A stretch of DNA of 64,000 bases from Leptidea sinapis (lineage: Eukaryota > Arthropoda > Insecta > Lepidoptera > Pieridae): positions 8,308,001-8,372,000 of the forward strand of contig NC_066304.1 of assembly GCF_905404315.1 (NCBI RefSeq). The letters run 5' to 3'. Of this stretch, positions 21,740-32,715 are shown in pieces. The number at the start of each line of letters is the position of its first letter. Positions within the stretch are counted from its first letter, which is position 1. The notes under the pieces are model-generated. The model was not told where the DNA came from and did no database searches. It saw only the letters and a program-made list of their open reading frames with translations. Made by a program: the position numbers and the translations under genes.

Positions 21740-22690
21740 GATCCTTAATTTCTTTGACTACAAAATGGCAAGAAATTCTTCACTGCCAATCGTACGAATT
21801 GTTTTAGTGAATCCAAATTATCAAGGCGTTTAGAGCAAGGCTTACTCTCTCAAACTGACCATAAATCATAATGCAGCGGATTAAGATCAGGACTAGATGA
21901 AGGCCAGTCTTCAGCTCTGATGAAGTCCGAAACGTTAGTATCCAGTCAAGACTGCGTAGACAGAGCTTTATAACCCGGCGCTGAGTCGTGCTGGAAGGAC
22001 CATTCATGGTTATTGAAGATGGTGTTGTTAAAGGACTTCACTACCTTCTCAAGAATGGTATCTTGATACACTTGTGCCGATGTTTTGATACCTTTTTCAC
22101 AAAAGTATGGCTCAGGCACACCTTAATAGCTGTCCTTAGAGCTTTGAGCATAAATACGGTCAATTTTTTTGTTAAAATGTTGCTCAATTCTAAAAAAAAT
22201 CTCATCCGTAAACAAAATTTTTGACTTTTGTGACCTCCTTTGCGTACCGCTTCAGTAGTTGTTTCGATTTTACCACCCTATTCTTTTTAAATTATCAGTT
22301 AAGAAATGGCCTGTACGTCTCTTATAGTCTTTTAAAATACGCGACATGGTTCTAGTTGCTATCGTCATCTCTCGAGATTAAATCTTTTGCTCTCTTACTG
22401 CTTTGACCACCTTTTTCGTACGAACACTACGTGGACGGCCAGATCTTTTTCTGTCACAAAAAGAGGGGAAGGCTCATTGTACTTATTAATAGCCCGGTAC
22501 ACAAATATTTTACTAATACAAAGCTTATGGAGAGTTTTAAAAACTATATTCGGCTCCATACCAACTTTGTGTAATGCAATCACAGCGATTCGGTTCTCTT
22601 TATCACCATTCCATTCCATTTCAATATCGCAAAATATTGTACAATGCATTTGCGCCAAAATGAGAAACCTCAATGAACTATCATATAAAA
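21740..22690 (-). pseudogene. Tc1/mariner-superfamily transposase pseudogene, copy A
   Basis: On the minus strand the N-terminal DNA-binding part (22673-22395) reads IAVIALHKVG ... FVYRAINKYNE, followed by an SGRPRSVRT-type hook after a frameshift. The catalytic end has FQHDSAP, then EDWPSSSPDLNPLHYDLW near 21870-21920, and AVKNF at the C terminus near 21775. Stops (for example TGA near 21946) and indels break it. It is an inactive copy of an element that would cut and paste at TA sites. Copy B at 31040-31480 belongs to the same family. Confidence 0.85.
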
Positions 22691-23464
22691 ATGACAGATT
22701 CTAAATTCAAATGTAATATTTTGTTTATTTTTAATTGTAACAGTACTTATGGCCAGACTAAGTATATATGTCTATTCTATTGTACAAATGTTGTATAATT
22801 GTAGGAGCAAATTTCTTGTAACGTTACCTGTTAACTTGTAAAATTGACAATTATTATTCCGTACTAGCGGACGCCATCTCAACACATTCATCAACAAGAT
22901 ACACGCAGGCTACCGCCCGCACTCGCCTGTTCTATTGAGTGTTAAAAGCGAGGTCTCTACATTCCCTGGCCGGTCCTCGAGTGGCGGGCTGTGATCCAGG
23001 ATCCTACTTACGTGTACATCTTGATTAGCTTTCACTGTGTTTATGAGTAATAGCTGTTGTATTAATATATCATAGTCTTGTATGACACATTTTGTAACAG
23101 CCACCGTCAAGACGTAAGATATAGTGTTTACGTGACATGACATGGTGATGGCACGGCGCAACACTTACATCGTTCAAGGACTGGAACATCACTGACATGA
23201 TGTGGAACTGAAATGATTATCTTGTAATAGCGTAGATTCAAAAATATTTAGTTCACGTCTATGATGTCTCACAACTGTAATTATTGTTTCAATGTTAACA
23301 TCGACTAGTTAGTAAATATTTCGCTATTCTTGGTTTAAACTTATTGTGTGGATTTCAGGGATTCCTTAGCGGTGGGTGGAGACATATTCATGGACTAAAT
23401 GTGATTTATTTTCAACTTTACTACTAAAAAAATAACAATAATGTGACACGTGTGATATTGCAGG
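22691..23464. other. Non-coding DNA
   Basis: Probably includes the terminal part of the Tc1/mariner copy, then AT-rich DNA with a mildly GC-richer block at 22860-23000. No gene supported. Confidence 0.4.
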
Positions 23465-23532
23465 GAAACATGGCGGCAGTGATCACTTTACACCAGGTGA
23501 CACACACATTTGTCCTCCTCTTACATAAAAAA
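23465..23532 (+). repeat. Jockey LINE 3'-tail fragment
   Basis: GGCAGTGATCACTTTACACC and the following CAGGTGAC ... TTTGTCCTCCTCTTACATAAAAAAG are the plus-strand form of the 3' end of the LINE at 58430-58560. Confidence 0.7.
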
Positions 23533-23786
23533 GAATGAATTTTGTAGACAGATACGGAACAGCGAAGTAAACTTTGACTGTATTAAGTAGTACAGTTTAG
23601 CAACGACAGTAACTATTAAGTAAAGTACACTAGAACATTACTTTAGTCAAATTGTTCAATACTAGTTCCTCTGTTATTCATTTCTTTATTACTTATATTC
23701 TAGATTCTAGAAAAGATAAAAGACTGCGCTGTCAATATTGAAATATTATAATAATATTATCTGGATTCTACTATCAAATACAATTG

Positions 23787-23831
23787 TCCCTTTTCACAAT
23801 TAAAGTTGACTTCATTAATTGTGAAAAGGGA
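23787..23831. repeat. Perfect 17-bp hairpin
   Basis: TCCCTTTTCACAATTAA (23787-23803) is followed after 11 bases by its exact reverse complement (23815-23831). No element ends or target duplications are seen around it. Confidence 0.95.
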
Positions 23832-25535
23832 AATAAAACTCAAATTTCAGAATTTCATTCTAAATGAAAAATATTTACTGAATCACCGAGGACTCTCCCC
23901 GAGGCTACGAGCGGTTTGATCAATTACCTTGAGGAGTCCGGATGACAGGATTAGCCGCCCACCCTACCACGCATAACAGGAATATCAGGATAGGGTAAAA
24001 ATAGGATTATCTATACGTACTTTAAAGGTCCATGTTGAAAACTTGACTATTGGAAATATAAATGTGATAATTTCCAATTATAAAAGTGATAATAATCGCT
24101 CGTCAAGTCGATTGAAACTTCTGCTGATATAAAACCTACTTAAGCTCACCCGAGCGTGCGGTGAAGTTCTCGTTATAAAGATGGATCCAACGGTCTACGG
24201 AACCCAGCTTGCTGTGTTATGAGCACACTTTGCTATAATTTTTACAACCGTAGTAGTTACGTAGGTAGTCTGGGACAGTCTTTGCTCCACTTAATGACAG
24301 TTCCTTTGTTTATACATTCTTTGTCGTAAGAACTGTTCACATACTAAAACTATTGTCCATTACCGTGCAATAAAATAAATTTTTACGTACGATGTACAAA
24401 AGAATAGAAGTAGTTTTGATATATTATATTATCTTCCTAAAATGTGCACTTTTTATGTAACAGATTTATTCAATTTATGATTAAAACTGCTTCGATACTT
24501 TTCAAATTTGACTTTGGCTACTTCTCAATATTAACAGCTTACGAATGGATGGAACACTATCACCAATAGATTAAGTGACAATGCAAAAATGTTCTAGTAA
24601 ACTTACTTTAGTAAAAATAATAAATTGATAATACTTTGTAATAAAATAATTTGTACTGCATTAAACAAACTCAGCGTCAACTTCTAAATGTCAAACATTT
24701 ATATTTTTATCTTTTTACCTGCCTTTATGGTACATTAAATGAATAAAATAAAACAAAACATCAGTTACATTCGAGAACCTTGTCACATTAACAATATCAA
24801 TACCATACACAAGAACAGCCAAACTCGAGCGTGGGACTCGTATTGTGTGAATGTAGACATAATTAAAAATAGCGCGGCACCATTTGTTACAAATATATTT
24901 TGTTGGCTTTACATAAGTCAATATTATATTATTTACATCAGGTAGGTTCGTCCCTGTCGATGGTTACGAAACGTAACATTGAGGCTTTTTAAGGAAATCA
25001 GAATATGTTTTTGCTTTATGCTCTCTCTTTGTAACTGTTGTGATAATAATTAGTTATTTATAAACACATGCAAGAGCGATCAACACTGTCGATATTATAT
25101 TCTGAACACTACAATGTGACACAATCAACAGGTAACCATAATAATGTCATGTATTTCCTGAACGGCGTCCTAAGTCATAACGTATCTACGGTAATAGTAC
25201 GTGCACGTTAAGTGGGCACGTACGATATTGCATGCTCACATCACGGACGTTATAATACAACTAACTACAATATGCATTATAACTATAATGCCTTAATGCA
25301 TATTAATATTACCTTATCATTTGATTCTCGTTGTAAGTAATGATAATAGCTAAATCATTAAGTTGTTATGGATACATTTAATGTTTCAAAAGACTTATTT
25401 AAATTGCTTTTGCAATTATATTTAGTGGTAGTGTATAATATACATATTCATAATATACATATAATATACATATTAATATAGGAATTCGTACATTACTATA
25501 CTATGAAAGTAACAAGCACGGAAAAAAACATAACA
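23832..25535. other. Non-coding DNA
   Basis: No gene supported. It includes a GC-richer stretch at 23885-23985 and a short 8-bp inverted pair GTACGTGC/GCACGTAC near 25198-25225. Confidence 0.4.
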
Positions 25536-25539
25536 CTGC

Positions 25540-25680
25540 AGTATAAAGGCATAAAAGGCATTTATTTTATCAAAATTGATTCCTTTAGGATTCTTTTTGA
25601 TATCATTTCTAATATACTAGATACTACTACCGCTTCGGAAACTATAAGGAGTAGTCGATTAAGAACGTATCACAAATGGG
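25540..25680 (+). repeat. Interspersed repeat family C, copy 2
   Basis: GGATTCTTTTTGATATCATT, then ATACTAGATACTACTACCGCTTCGGAAAC-like text, shared with 53650-53720. Truncated relative to copy 3. Confidence 0.65.
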
Positions 25681-25769
25681 CGTCATCATTTGCCTGACTT
25701 GATCCTAGTACGGCCATTGTTTCATACGATGTATTTATAAGTATATTTTAATAACTATAGTCTACCAAG

Positions 25770-25995
25770 CTAACATAATAATAATATTGACACTTTTACA
25801 CAAATTAACTTGCTCCAAACAAGGTATAAGCCTGTGTTACGATATGTTTAATAAACTTGATAAACTTTGTAAAACAACTGTTTTTAAACTCGGAAACAAA
25901 TATCCATATTGATCATATCATTGTTTGTACCTACTGGGATTCGAGCCCGGGACCTCTATCTCAGTAGGCAGGCTCACTGAGTCATAGTTACGGCA
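25770..25995 (-). mobile_element. tRNA-derived SINE, copy B
   Basis: Minus-strand head near 25990-25930 has a B box GGGCTCGAATCC and a CTACTGAGATAGAGGTC segment matching copy A (3509-3590). The body shares ACACAAATTAACTTGC and CAAGGTATAAGCCTGT-type blocks with copy A, and it ends in an AAT-rich tail near 25775. Confidence 0.75.
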
Positions 25996-27389
25996 CGAGT
26001 TCGGTGTCAACTGATAAAGTAGAAGTACCAAGAGTTACCAATTATTATGGCGATAGAACTTTGAAAAAGTGCTAATCATATTTAGTCAATAGATTGCCTA
26101 TGGACATCCACCTCGAGCCAAATAAATCTAGGTTCATAACTAAGTAAAAATAAATACTTCTTAAGCACTCTTCCTCAACCATTGTAAATATTGTTATTCT
26201 TGTATTTCAAATATTTATTTAATTCCATACAAATTTAATATTTATATTTAAAGACTCGTTCCTGCAATCAAACTGTCAGAACAGTTTTGTAGGATTTTTA
26301 TATTATCATTTGAATGTTACAATTTAATAAATAAATAACCACCGGGATTTAAACAAATCATACAAATAAAGGATCTGATTTTTTTGTATAGTTGTGTGTT
26401 TGTTTTAAGTATATAAAATTTTAACGTCTTAATTGATTTTGAATTTTTTTTTGCGTATACTTTATTATAATGAAAATATTTGTACGAAAATTGTATGTTT
26501 GTAACCAATTGCATCACACATTTCCAGTTTAAGGCCTTATTGGGCGTGCGTTTTAAAAATTATTGATGAAAGGTAAATTATCAAAATTCATTCATTTTAG
26601 GAATCGAAAAGAAGCGAGGGCGGGTCTAGTTTTGAAAGATGTCATTGTTGTACAACAAGTTACAATTACAATTGGAGTGGTATGATCATTGAGCCTCTTT
26701 AGTTGTGCTTATTTATTGTAATGAGCTCTGTATGTGGTGAGCGACGTCCATAATCCAATTCTAAATTCCACGACTGTGACCTCAAACCTGCCTACAATAA
26801 TCTTCTCTCAAATCACCGCGACCCTTTGAATTTCGCAAATCCGCCATTAATCGTTGGCTTGGTTGGTATTTCCTCGCTTAAAGTAGTTTGCCGAGCCTTG
26901 GCAGAAACTACTTCCTCGAGAATTATTCTTAATCTCTTATCTTTTCTTTGACCCATAAGGTAAGGCTGAGATGTTATTGATTTTTATTTTGATTTGATTT
27001 GTATTTTTTAATGAATTCACAAAACAATGCAGAACGACAACCTCGATTACTAAACGGATACATCGATGGGGTATTCAATAAACTATATAATTTAGTGTAA
27101 TCTGTGCTTACATTTTTTTTTAAAGGAACATAAAGAATATTTAGAGGGTACTTTACAAATGGTCCACCATATTCTAACATATATTACACGGTTGCACTTG
27201 CCCGTTGCTGAGCCGGATTTAAACGTGGAAGAACATCCACCACAGATCACTCTGGTTGGGCTCGCCCAATAATGGTAGTGAGTGAATAAATAGTTAAAAA
27301 TGTTAAAAAAGTTATAGTAGCAACCCCTCAACTGTTACAACAAGATTAAGATTTTTTAGTTCTGTAAACCAAAGCTAAAACGTAGCTTC
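25996..27389. other. Non-coding DNA with a GC-richer block
   Basis: No gene supported. 26715-26910 is less AT-rich than its surroundings and could be an intronic regulatory block. Confidence 0.35.
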
Positions 27390-27845
27390 ACTATTGCGAT
27401 GCATAGATGAAAGTAGACCATCACCTCCAACCTCTAAGAAGATCAAATTGAATGTTCAGCCGGAAAGATCAAGTGCTCTCCTTTTTATGATAGTAATGAT
27501 TCTTTTCCAGGGGTGGTAATGATTGAAAATCTCTATGATGGAGCTATTGTTACTGGTAAACATATTGTGCAGAACAAAAAAACTGAGTTTTGAATGCCTG
27601 ACAAACGGCGAGGCAGACTAGCACAAATTGTTTCGTTCCACCAAGATAATGCCGCAGCTCACAGGTCACCGTTAAAATGACAGCAATTCAAGATGCTGGC
27701 TTCGAAATACTTGAACTTCCTCTATATCCACCTAACCTAGCCCCCAGTTGTTCCTAACTATTTCCAAGAAACCGTCACTACTGTACAGAAATTACCAGAT
27801 GTGCATGATGCAGAGTTTTTTACGAAAGGAATTTAAGGTTTTTAA
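27390..27845 (+). pseudogene. Mariner transposase fragment
   Basis: The plus strand encodes FYDSNDSFPGVVMIENLYDG (about 27484-27543), then FHQDNAAAHRS (27637-27670) and AIQDAGFEILELPLYPPNLAP (27683-27745), separated by small frame changes. These are the second and third catalytic regions of mariner transposase. The N-terminal DNA-binding part is missing. This is a different subfamily from the fossil at 3601-4835 and from the Tc1/mariner pair. Confidence 0.85.
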
Positions 27846-29330
27846 AAATATATTCTAAGTGTAGCTAAAAGGCGACTATATAAATAAAATTTAATTGGCA
27901 GCTTTTAGTTCAGCGGCCACATGTTCAGGAACCTGGTATTCCTAAGTGTAACGTAACACTCATCTACTCAAGCTTTTTCTGTCAGGAATATAAAATTGGT
28001 GGTACTTAAGATCAACAAGACGTTATAAACTGAGGAATCCTTCAAGTGGCAAAGTAATTGATGATAATTAACACTTCGCGTTATCCTCATCTTCCTCTCA
28101 AAAGTAATTCCACTTAAGAGATTAAAATTATATTCCAAGTTCCAAAAGAAACTTAATTGGACGCAACCGAGAGGGATTCGTTTCATCATAACTTAAGTAG
28201 CAGAAAAGTGCTCATTTAATGAGTTTGGTTTAACCTGATAGCGGGAGTTATTTGGACTTGGACTAATCATTCAATGGATCAATAAGATAAGAGCGTCCTC
28301 AGACCTAATGGTAATACAGTTATTTAACGAATGTTTTTGAAATCTTCAATCTTTGTGCACGTTCAGGACTTTTAAGTCAGTGTTAAAGGGTTTTCAACGT
28401 GAATTTGGTATAATATATATTTTTTTAATTTACATTCCCAATTTGTCTGTGACTGTTTTATGGCCAGCACTACCTCATTAAAAATATATGTACTGTTATA
28501 AAACTCAGTCAAAGTAAATTGTAACACTACATTATCATAAATAGCTTGCATTATAATTAACATATTATATTACACCGCAACTATACCTTAGGCAACATTG
28601 AAAATGAACAATTACGAAAAGTATACGATTTAAATACATTTTTAGTTGTAATAAATGAGCTTAATAAAATATGTACGTGAATGATTAATAGCCCATTTCC
28701 AAATAAATCAGGGATGTCACACTATGGTACGTCTCTGGTGTTCGGTGAGCATTGCACGCCGAGGCCGCTCAGTACTCTCTCGAGATTTAATTAAACACTT
28801 CATACAATGGTCGCTCTAAAAGCATTTAATTTTGGTTCTTTGTCTCCGCCGTCAGCCGTCTCTTCATCTCTAACTGTATTTACAATGTCTCTCAAACTTG
28901 GTATATTATTTTCTTCTATCTGATATAAAATGTTTTGTGCGGATTAGTTTTCAAGACTTACTCCTAAGTATAATAACATGACAAGCAAGATATATTTATA
29001 AGAGACTTTGTATGGTGTTACAGAGAGCGGTTGGTATTTCAAATGATTGGTGTCGATTCTCTATTCATCGTCAAGCAAAAAATGCGAAGGCAATATAGAA
29101 CAATTTTTTCAAAATTTGATTAATTTTCATAAAGTGATATATCCTATAATTGGTGGTTGGTCTTAGAATGTTATTTCAATTCATTCATTTATTATATTTC
29201 ATACATACTAGCAGTATATCCTTGGTTTTGCCAAATATTATATGTATCCTATAATACTTTAACTGATAATGATTTTTTTTTGTAATTTCCTTCACTTCTT
29301 GGCATACGAGTATATCAAAAAAAAATTTCG
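27846..29330. other. Non-coding DNA
   Basis: No coding exon supported. A GC-richer stretch (28725-28880, with a homeodomain-type TTTAATTAAA site at about 28787-28796) may be regulatory; inference only. Confidence 0.35.
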
Positions 29331-29339
29331 TACAAAGAT

Positions 29340-29477
29340 TTATGGACGATACGGGATTCAACCGACATTATATCGGCTAGCCTATCGTTAAAACTCATGT
29401 AGTGAAACCGCTGTGTTATCAGCGCCAGAAACGTTCACTCTGAGAGCGCATGTTCAAATCCCGTACCATCCGTTCAT
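29340..29477. repeat. Pair of tRNA-like arms in inverted orientation
   Basis: The left arm (29340-29361) is the reverse complement of a sequence close to the right arm (29453-29477): both contain a TTCAAATCCCGTA-type B-box end and CGTTCAT/CGTCCATAA. It looks like two SINE heads back to back, or a foldback element derived from one. Confidence 0.6.
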
Positions 29478-29673
29478 TTTGGACTTAATAAGTCTGTGTA
29501 TCCATTAAGCTGGGCTCAGCTAGAAATAATACGAGAAGAGGACGCAAATTGTAGAAATTCAGTCAATTGTGTAGAGTTTTTCTGCTCCACTATCTGGAGA
29601 ATAGTCAGCCAGCTGTCGACTCTCTGTTCCGCCTCATTGGTCCGTCAGAGTGACCGTACCCGTTATCTTGCAG

Positions 29674-29849
29674 GTGCGTGTGACGTGGCAGGTGGCGCGG
29701 GCTCAGTCAACTCGCTGCCGGCGGCGGGGGCCGCGGGGGGCGTGCGACTAGCGCCCTCCTTCGACGCGGCTACTCCACGGAACGTGACGGCGCTAGTGGG
29801 CAAGTCCGCCTACCTGAGCTGCCGCGTGCGGAACCTAGGCAATAGAACG
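29674..29849 (+). CDS. Exon of a Dpr-like immunoglobulin-domain gene (partial)
   Basis: This exon encodes the start of the first Ig domain of a Dpr (defective proboscis extension response) family neuronal cell-surface protein. Dpr proteins bind DIP proteins and act in synaptic wiring. The diagnostic part is FDAATPRNVTALVGKSAYLS followed by CRVRNLGNRT; the Cys would be the first Ig disulphide residue. It is open in phase, begins after a CTTGCAG acceptor (29667-29673) and ends at a GTCAGT donor (29850-29855). The next exon would be expected to begin with the conserved VSWIR motif; it is not in this window. The first part of the exon is Ala/Gly-rich and GC-rich. Which dpr paralogue it is cannot be told. 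The upstream acceptor choice is less certain than the donor. Confidence 0.85.
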
Positions 29850-29855
29850 GTCAGT

Positions 29856-31035
29856 GTCCATATTATACCATACGAATTATAATCCTTAACTTTGTAAACA
29901 TTTGTCGTCATAAAGCACTCAAAATTACCTACTTTGGTGATAAATACTACATTTGCTTTTAGGGACTCAGTAAAACAACATGAATTTATATCTATAGATG
30001 GTTAACACATTCATTCGAGACTGTTTAAAGTTTGAATTGATTATAAATACTTTTATAATATATAATATTATAATACTTACCTTCAGATACTAGTGGTATA
30101 TACAGACATACTCATAACATTACTAAATTCTTAGTGAATGCAACATGTAAAATTCGTTGTCGAAATAGACCAACTATTTCGACAACGAATTTTTAATTAG
30201 CAATTGTGAACACTGAAAGCGGTGCTCAACAACATCCTATAACGATGACTGTCATCAGAAGAAAGTCTGGTAAGAAGACTGGATATCGCGATGACGAACC
30301 TAATAAGTGAAAGTTATTCCTAACCCTTTAATATATTTTTTTTGATTAGACCAATCACACAAAATATTTTGCAGAGAATTTCATCCATGAGTTTCGACTT
30401 GAATAATATTAACCAGAGATAGAAACAACATGTGGATGTGTAACGATGTGAGTTTACACCACTGTGTAAACAGGGTACTGACTAAAATTTTAAATGAAAT
30501 TTGAAACTTAGTGCAGGACGTTTTTGAGACCAAGGATAATATGCTCATTTTAAGGTTTCTGTCAATTTTAAACTATTCCTCATTCTTTACAATAATAAAA
30601 TAACACTGTAATGTATTATTTAAGGCTAAACAAAATACACTTTATTAATCTATAAGGCTTAATAATTTCTTCATCATACACGAACTATAAAGTTATGCAC
30701 TGGTATATATGATAGATTTTTTTTTTCAAATTATTTAATAATGTAACGATGCACAATTGGTAAAAAAATTTTACTTCTCGCAAATACTGTAGCAACAATC
30801 TGTTGTGGAGTTTTCGCTCTTATGGGTATTAACTACATTACAATAAGGTGTATCTGTAATAGATTATAATTAGATCGTTATACTTACTATCTCTATCTAT
30901 GTTATATTTAACCTAGTCTTGCAATAAATACTGAAACAAAGAAAAAAGTTTTCTACTGCAAATAATATTTATTACTTTTACAGTCTGTTAGTTTAATACA
31001 TAAATACAAAACAATTTAAAATATAAAAAGCTTAT
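29856..31035. other. Presumed dpr intron, start
   Basis: AT-rich non-coding DNA following the dpr donor site. Contains the perfect hairpin at 30149-30193. No further exon found. Confidence 0.5.
30149..30193. repeat. Perfect 20-bp hairpin
   Basis: The arm at 30149-30168 (core TTCGTTGTCGAAATAG) is followed after five bases by its exact reverse complement at 30174-30193. Confidence 0.95.
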
Positions 31036-31039
31036 TCGA

Positions 31040-31480
31040 ATTTATTTCGTGGTCCCCATTAGCTGCAATACAGTCCTTTAAACATAGAGGTCAGTTATCA
31101 ATAGAAGTACGCACTCTTTCCATCGGAAAATTCTTCACTGCCAATCGTACGGATTGTTTTAGGGACTCCAAAATATCATGGCGTTCGGAAAAAGCCGTAC
31201 ATTCTAACACTCACCTACTCATAAATCATAATCCAGCGGATTAAGATCGGAAAGACGACGGTCAGTCTTCAGCTCTGATGAAGTCCGAAATGTTTCTTTC
31301 CAACCAAGTAGTGCGAGCTTTATGATCCGGTGCCGAGGTTTGCTTGATTATCAGTTAAGAAATGACCAGTATGACCCCTTACATACGGCTGCAGGTCCTA
31401 TGTCATCTTTTTAAATACGCGACATGGTTTTAGGTATTATCTTTATCTCCCGAGATAAAATCTTATGCTTTCGGACAGGA
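31040..31480 (-). pseudogene. Tc1/mariner-superfamily transposase pseudogene, copy B (internally deleted)
   Basis: It aligns with copy A (21740-22690) at both ends: the AATTCTTCACTGCCAATCGTAC block, the CAGTCTTCAGCTCTGATGAAG block, and the ACGCGACATGGTTTTAG block. About 300 bases corresponding to 21985-22285 are missing at the join near 31340. It keeps parts of the catalytic end and of the middle, but not a usable transposase. Confidence 0.8.
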
Positions 31481-32655
31481 TTTCTACGTAGTAAAAACCT
31501 TACTCTGTATACATATTAAGTAAACTATAATACTTTTTAAATTTTAATCAGTCTTACGTGGAATCTCTAAGGAAATGCTCTTTCAATTTAATCTTAATGA
31601 CTCTCTCACAGTCTTTTTAATCCTCTTTTAACCATTCGATACTGTTGTAAAGTTTAGGTACCACATAATTAAATCTTTTTCCGCAGTAGTGTTTGTATAA
31701 TTATATCTTTTCCTTATATTAAATGATCCCTCAGTTAAATAGGGTTTTTAAATCTATAAGAATAATAATTTTCCTTTGTTATTATATTAAAATGGTAGAA
31801 TTTTTAAATCTTTAAGTTTATTATTTTCATAATTTTCTTTGAATTTCTATTTCCCTTGCTTCCAAATATTAGTTTAGTAGTCAAATTTTTGTAATCTCCT
31901 TTATGTAAGTCCTCAACTTTTTCAAGTAAATATTAAGACTATAGCTAGACTGAATCAGCTATTGCATAGTATACTACCAGTTTTGTGTGTTTGCTCAGCA
32001 CGGGCTTGAGATGCTAGAACTGCCCTAGCACCGATCGCAGGTTATTGCATACCGCGGCCAGATGTATTTTGAAATTGAAGTTACAATCAATTTTATCTCT
32101 GCGCAGGCAGCACTTTACCTATATCTTCATATTGCCATGCAATATAATATAATAAGACCATGGTCTTAGCCGCCTTTTTTTTATTAATAATAATGCTATT
32201 ATCGTGTCTGTTAAGCTGACGCTAACCGGCAAATTTTTGTGTAAACAATACTTCTTCTAGAAAATAGAAATTATTTTACACTGAAGTGAACATAGTTAGC
32301 TCTATTAAGGTCTTTTAGTAACCCACAGCACGAGAGGAAAATTGAAGCTCATTACAGCTTTGTTTTTAGAGATGGTTCTCTTGCAGTCCAACTGTTCGTG
32401 TGATTGTTAAGAGGTTCTTCTCAGGAAGGGTCAGAGATGTCAACGTGAAATTTATCTCATATCATAAAATTATTGTTTTGAAATCAATAAAATCGTCTTA
32501 TATTAAAATAAACCAAGCCAAGTATTTTGTATTAGAGGGAACAGATCGGCAAATGGCTCACCTCTTAAATATAATTTACAATTCATATATTTTTAATTAT
32601 ACTAAGATTTTGTCTATAACTTATTGCACATCAAAAATTAACGACCCATTCGATG
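31481..32655. other. AT-rich non-coding DNA
   Basis: No gene or repeat supported. Confidence 0.4.
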
Positions 32656-32659
32656 ATAT

Positions 32660-32715
32660 TATGTGTCTTAGATTTCAGAGGAATGGGCGCATGCAACTCA
32701 GTGCGCTTTTTTTAA
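32660..32715 (+). repeat. Interspersed repeat family B fragment
   Basis: CAGAGGAATGGGCGCATGCA followed by ACTCAGTGCGC and a T run is the reverse of the block at 61675-61705 (ACCGCTGAGATTCTTGCGCCC). Confidence 0.55.

Noticed and set aside
22910..23164. 84-codon open frame as a gene
   Set aside because: No domain or conserved context; chance open frame.
29496..29673. N-terminal extension of the dpr open frame as coding
   Set aside because: It overlaps the inverted SINE region's flank, lacks any Dpr similarity, and a splice acceptor precedes the conserved part.
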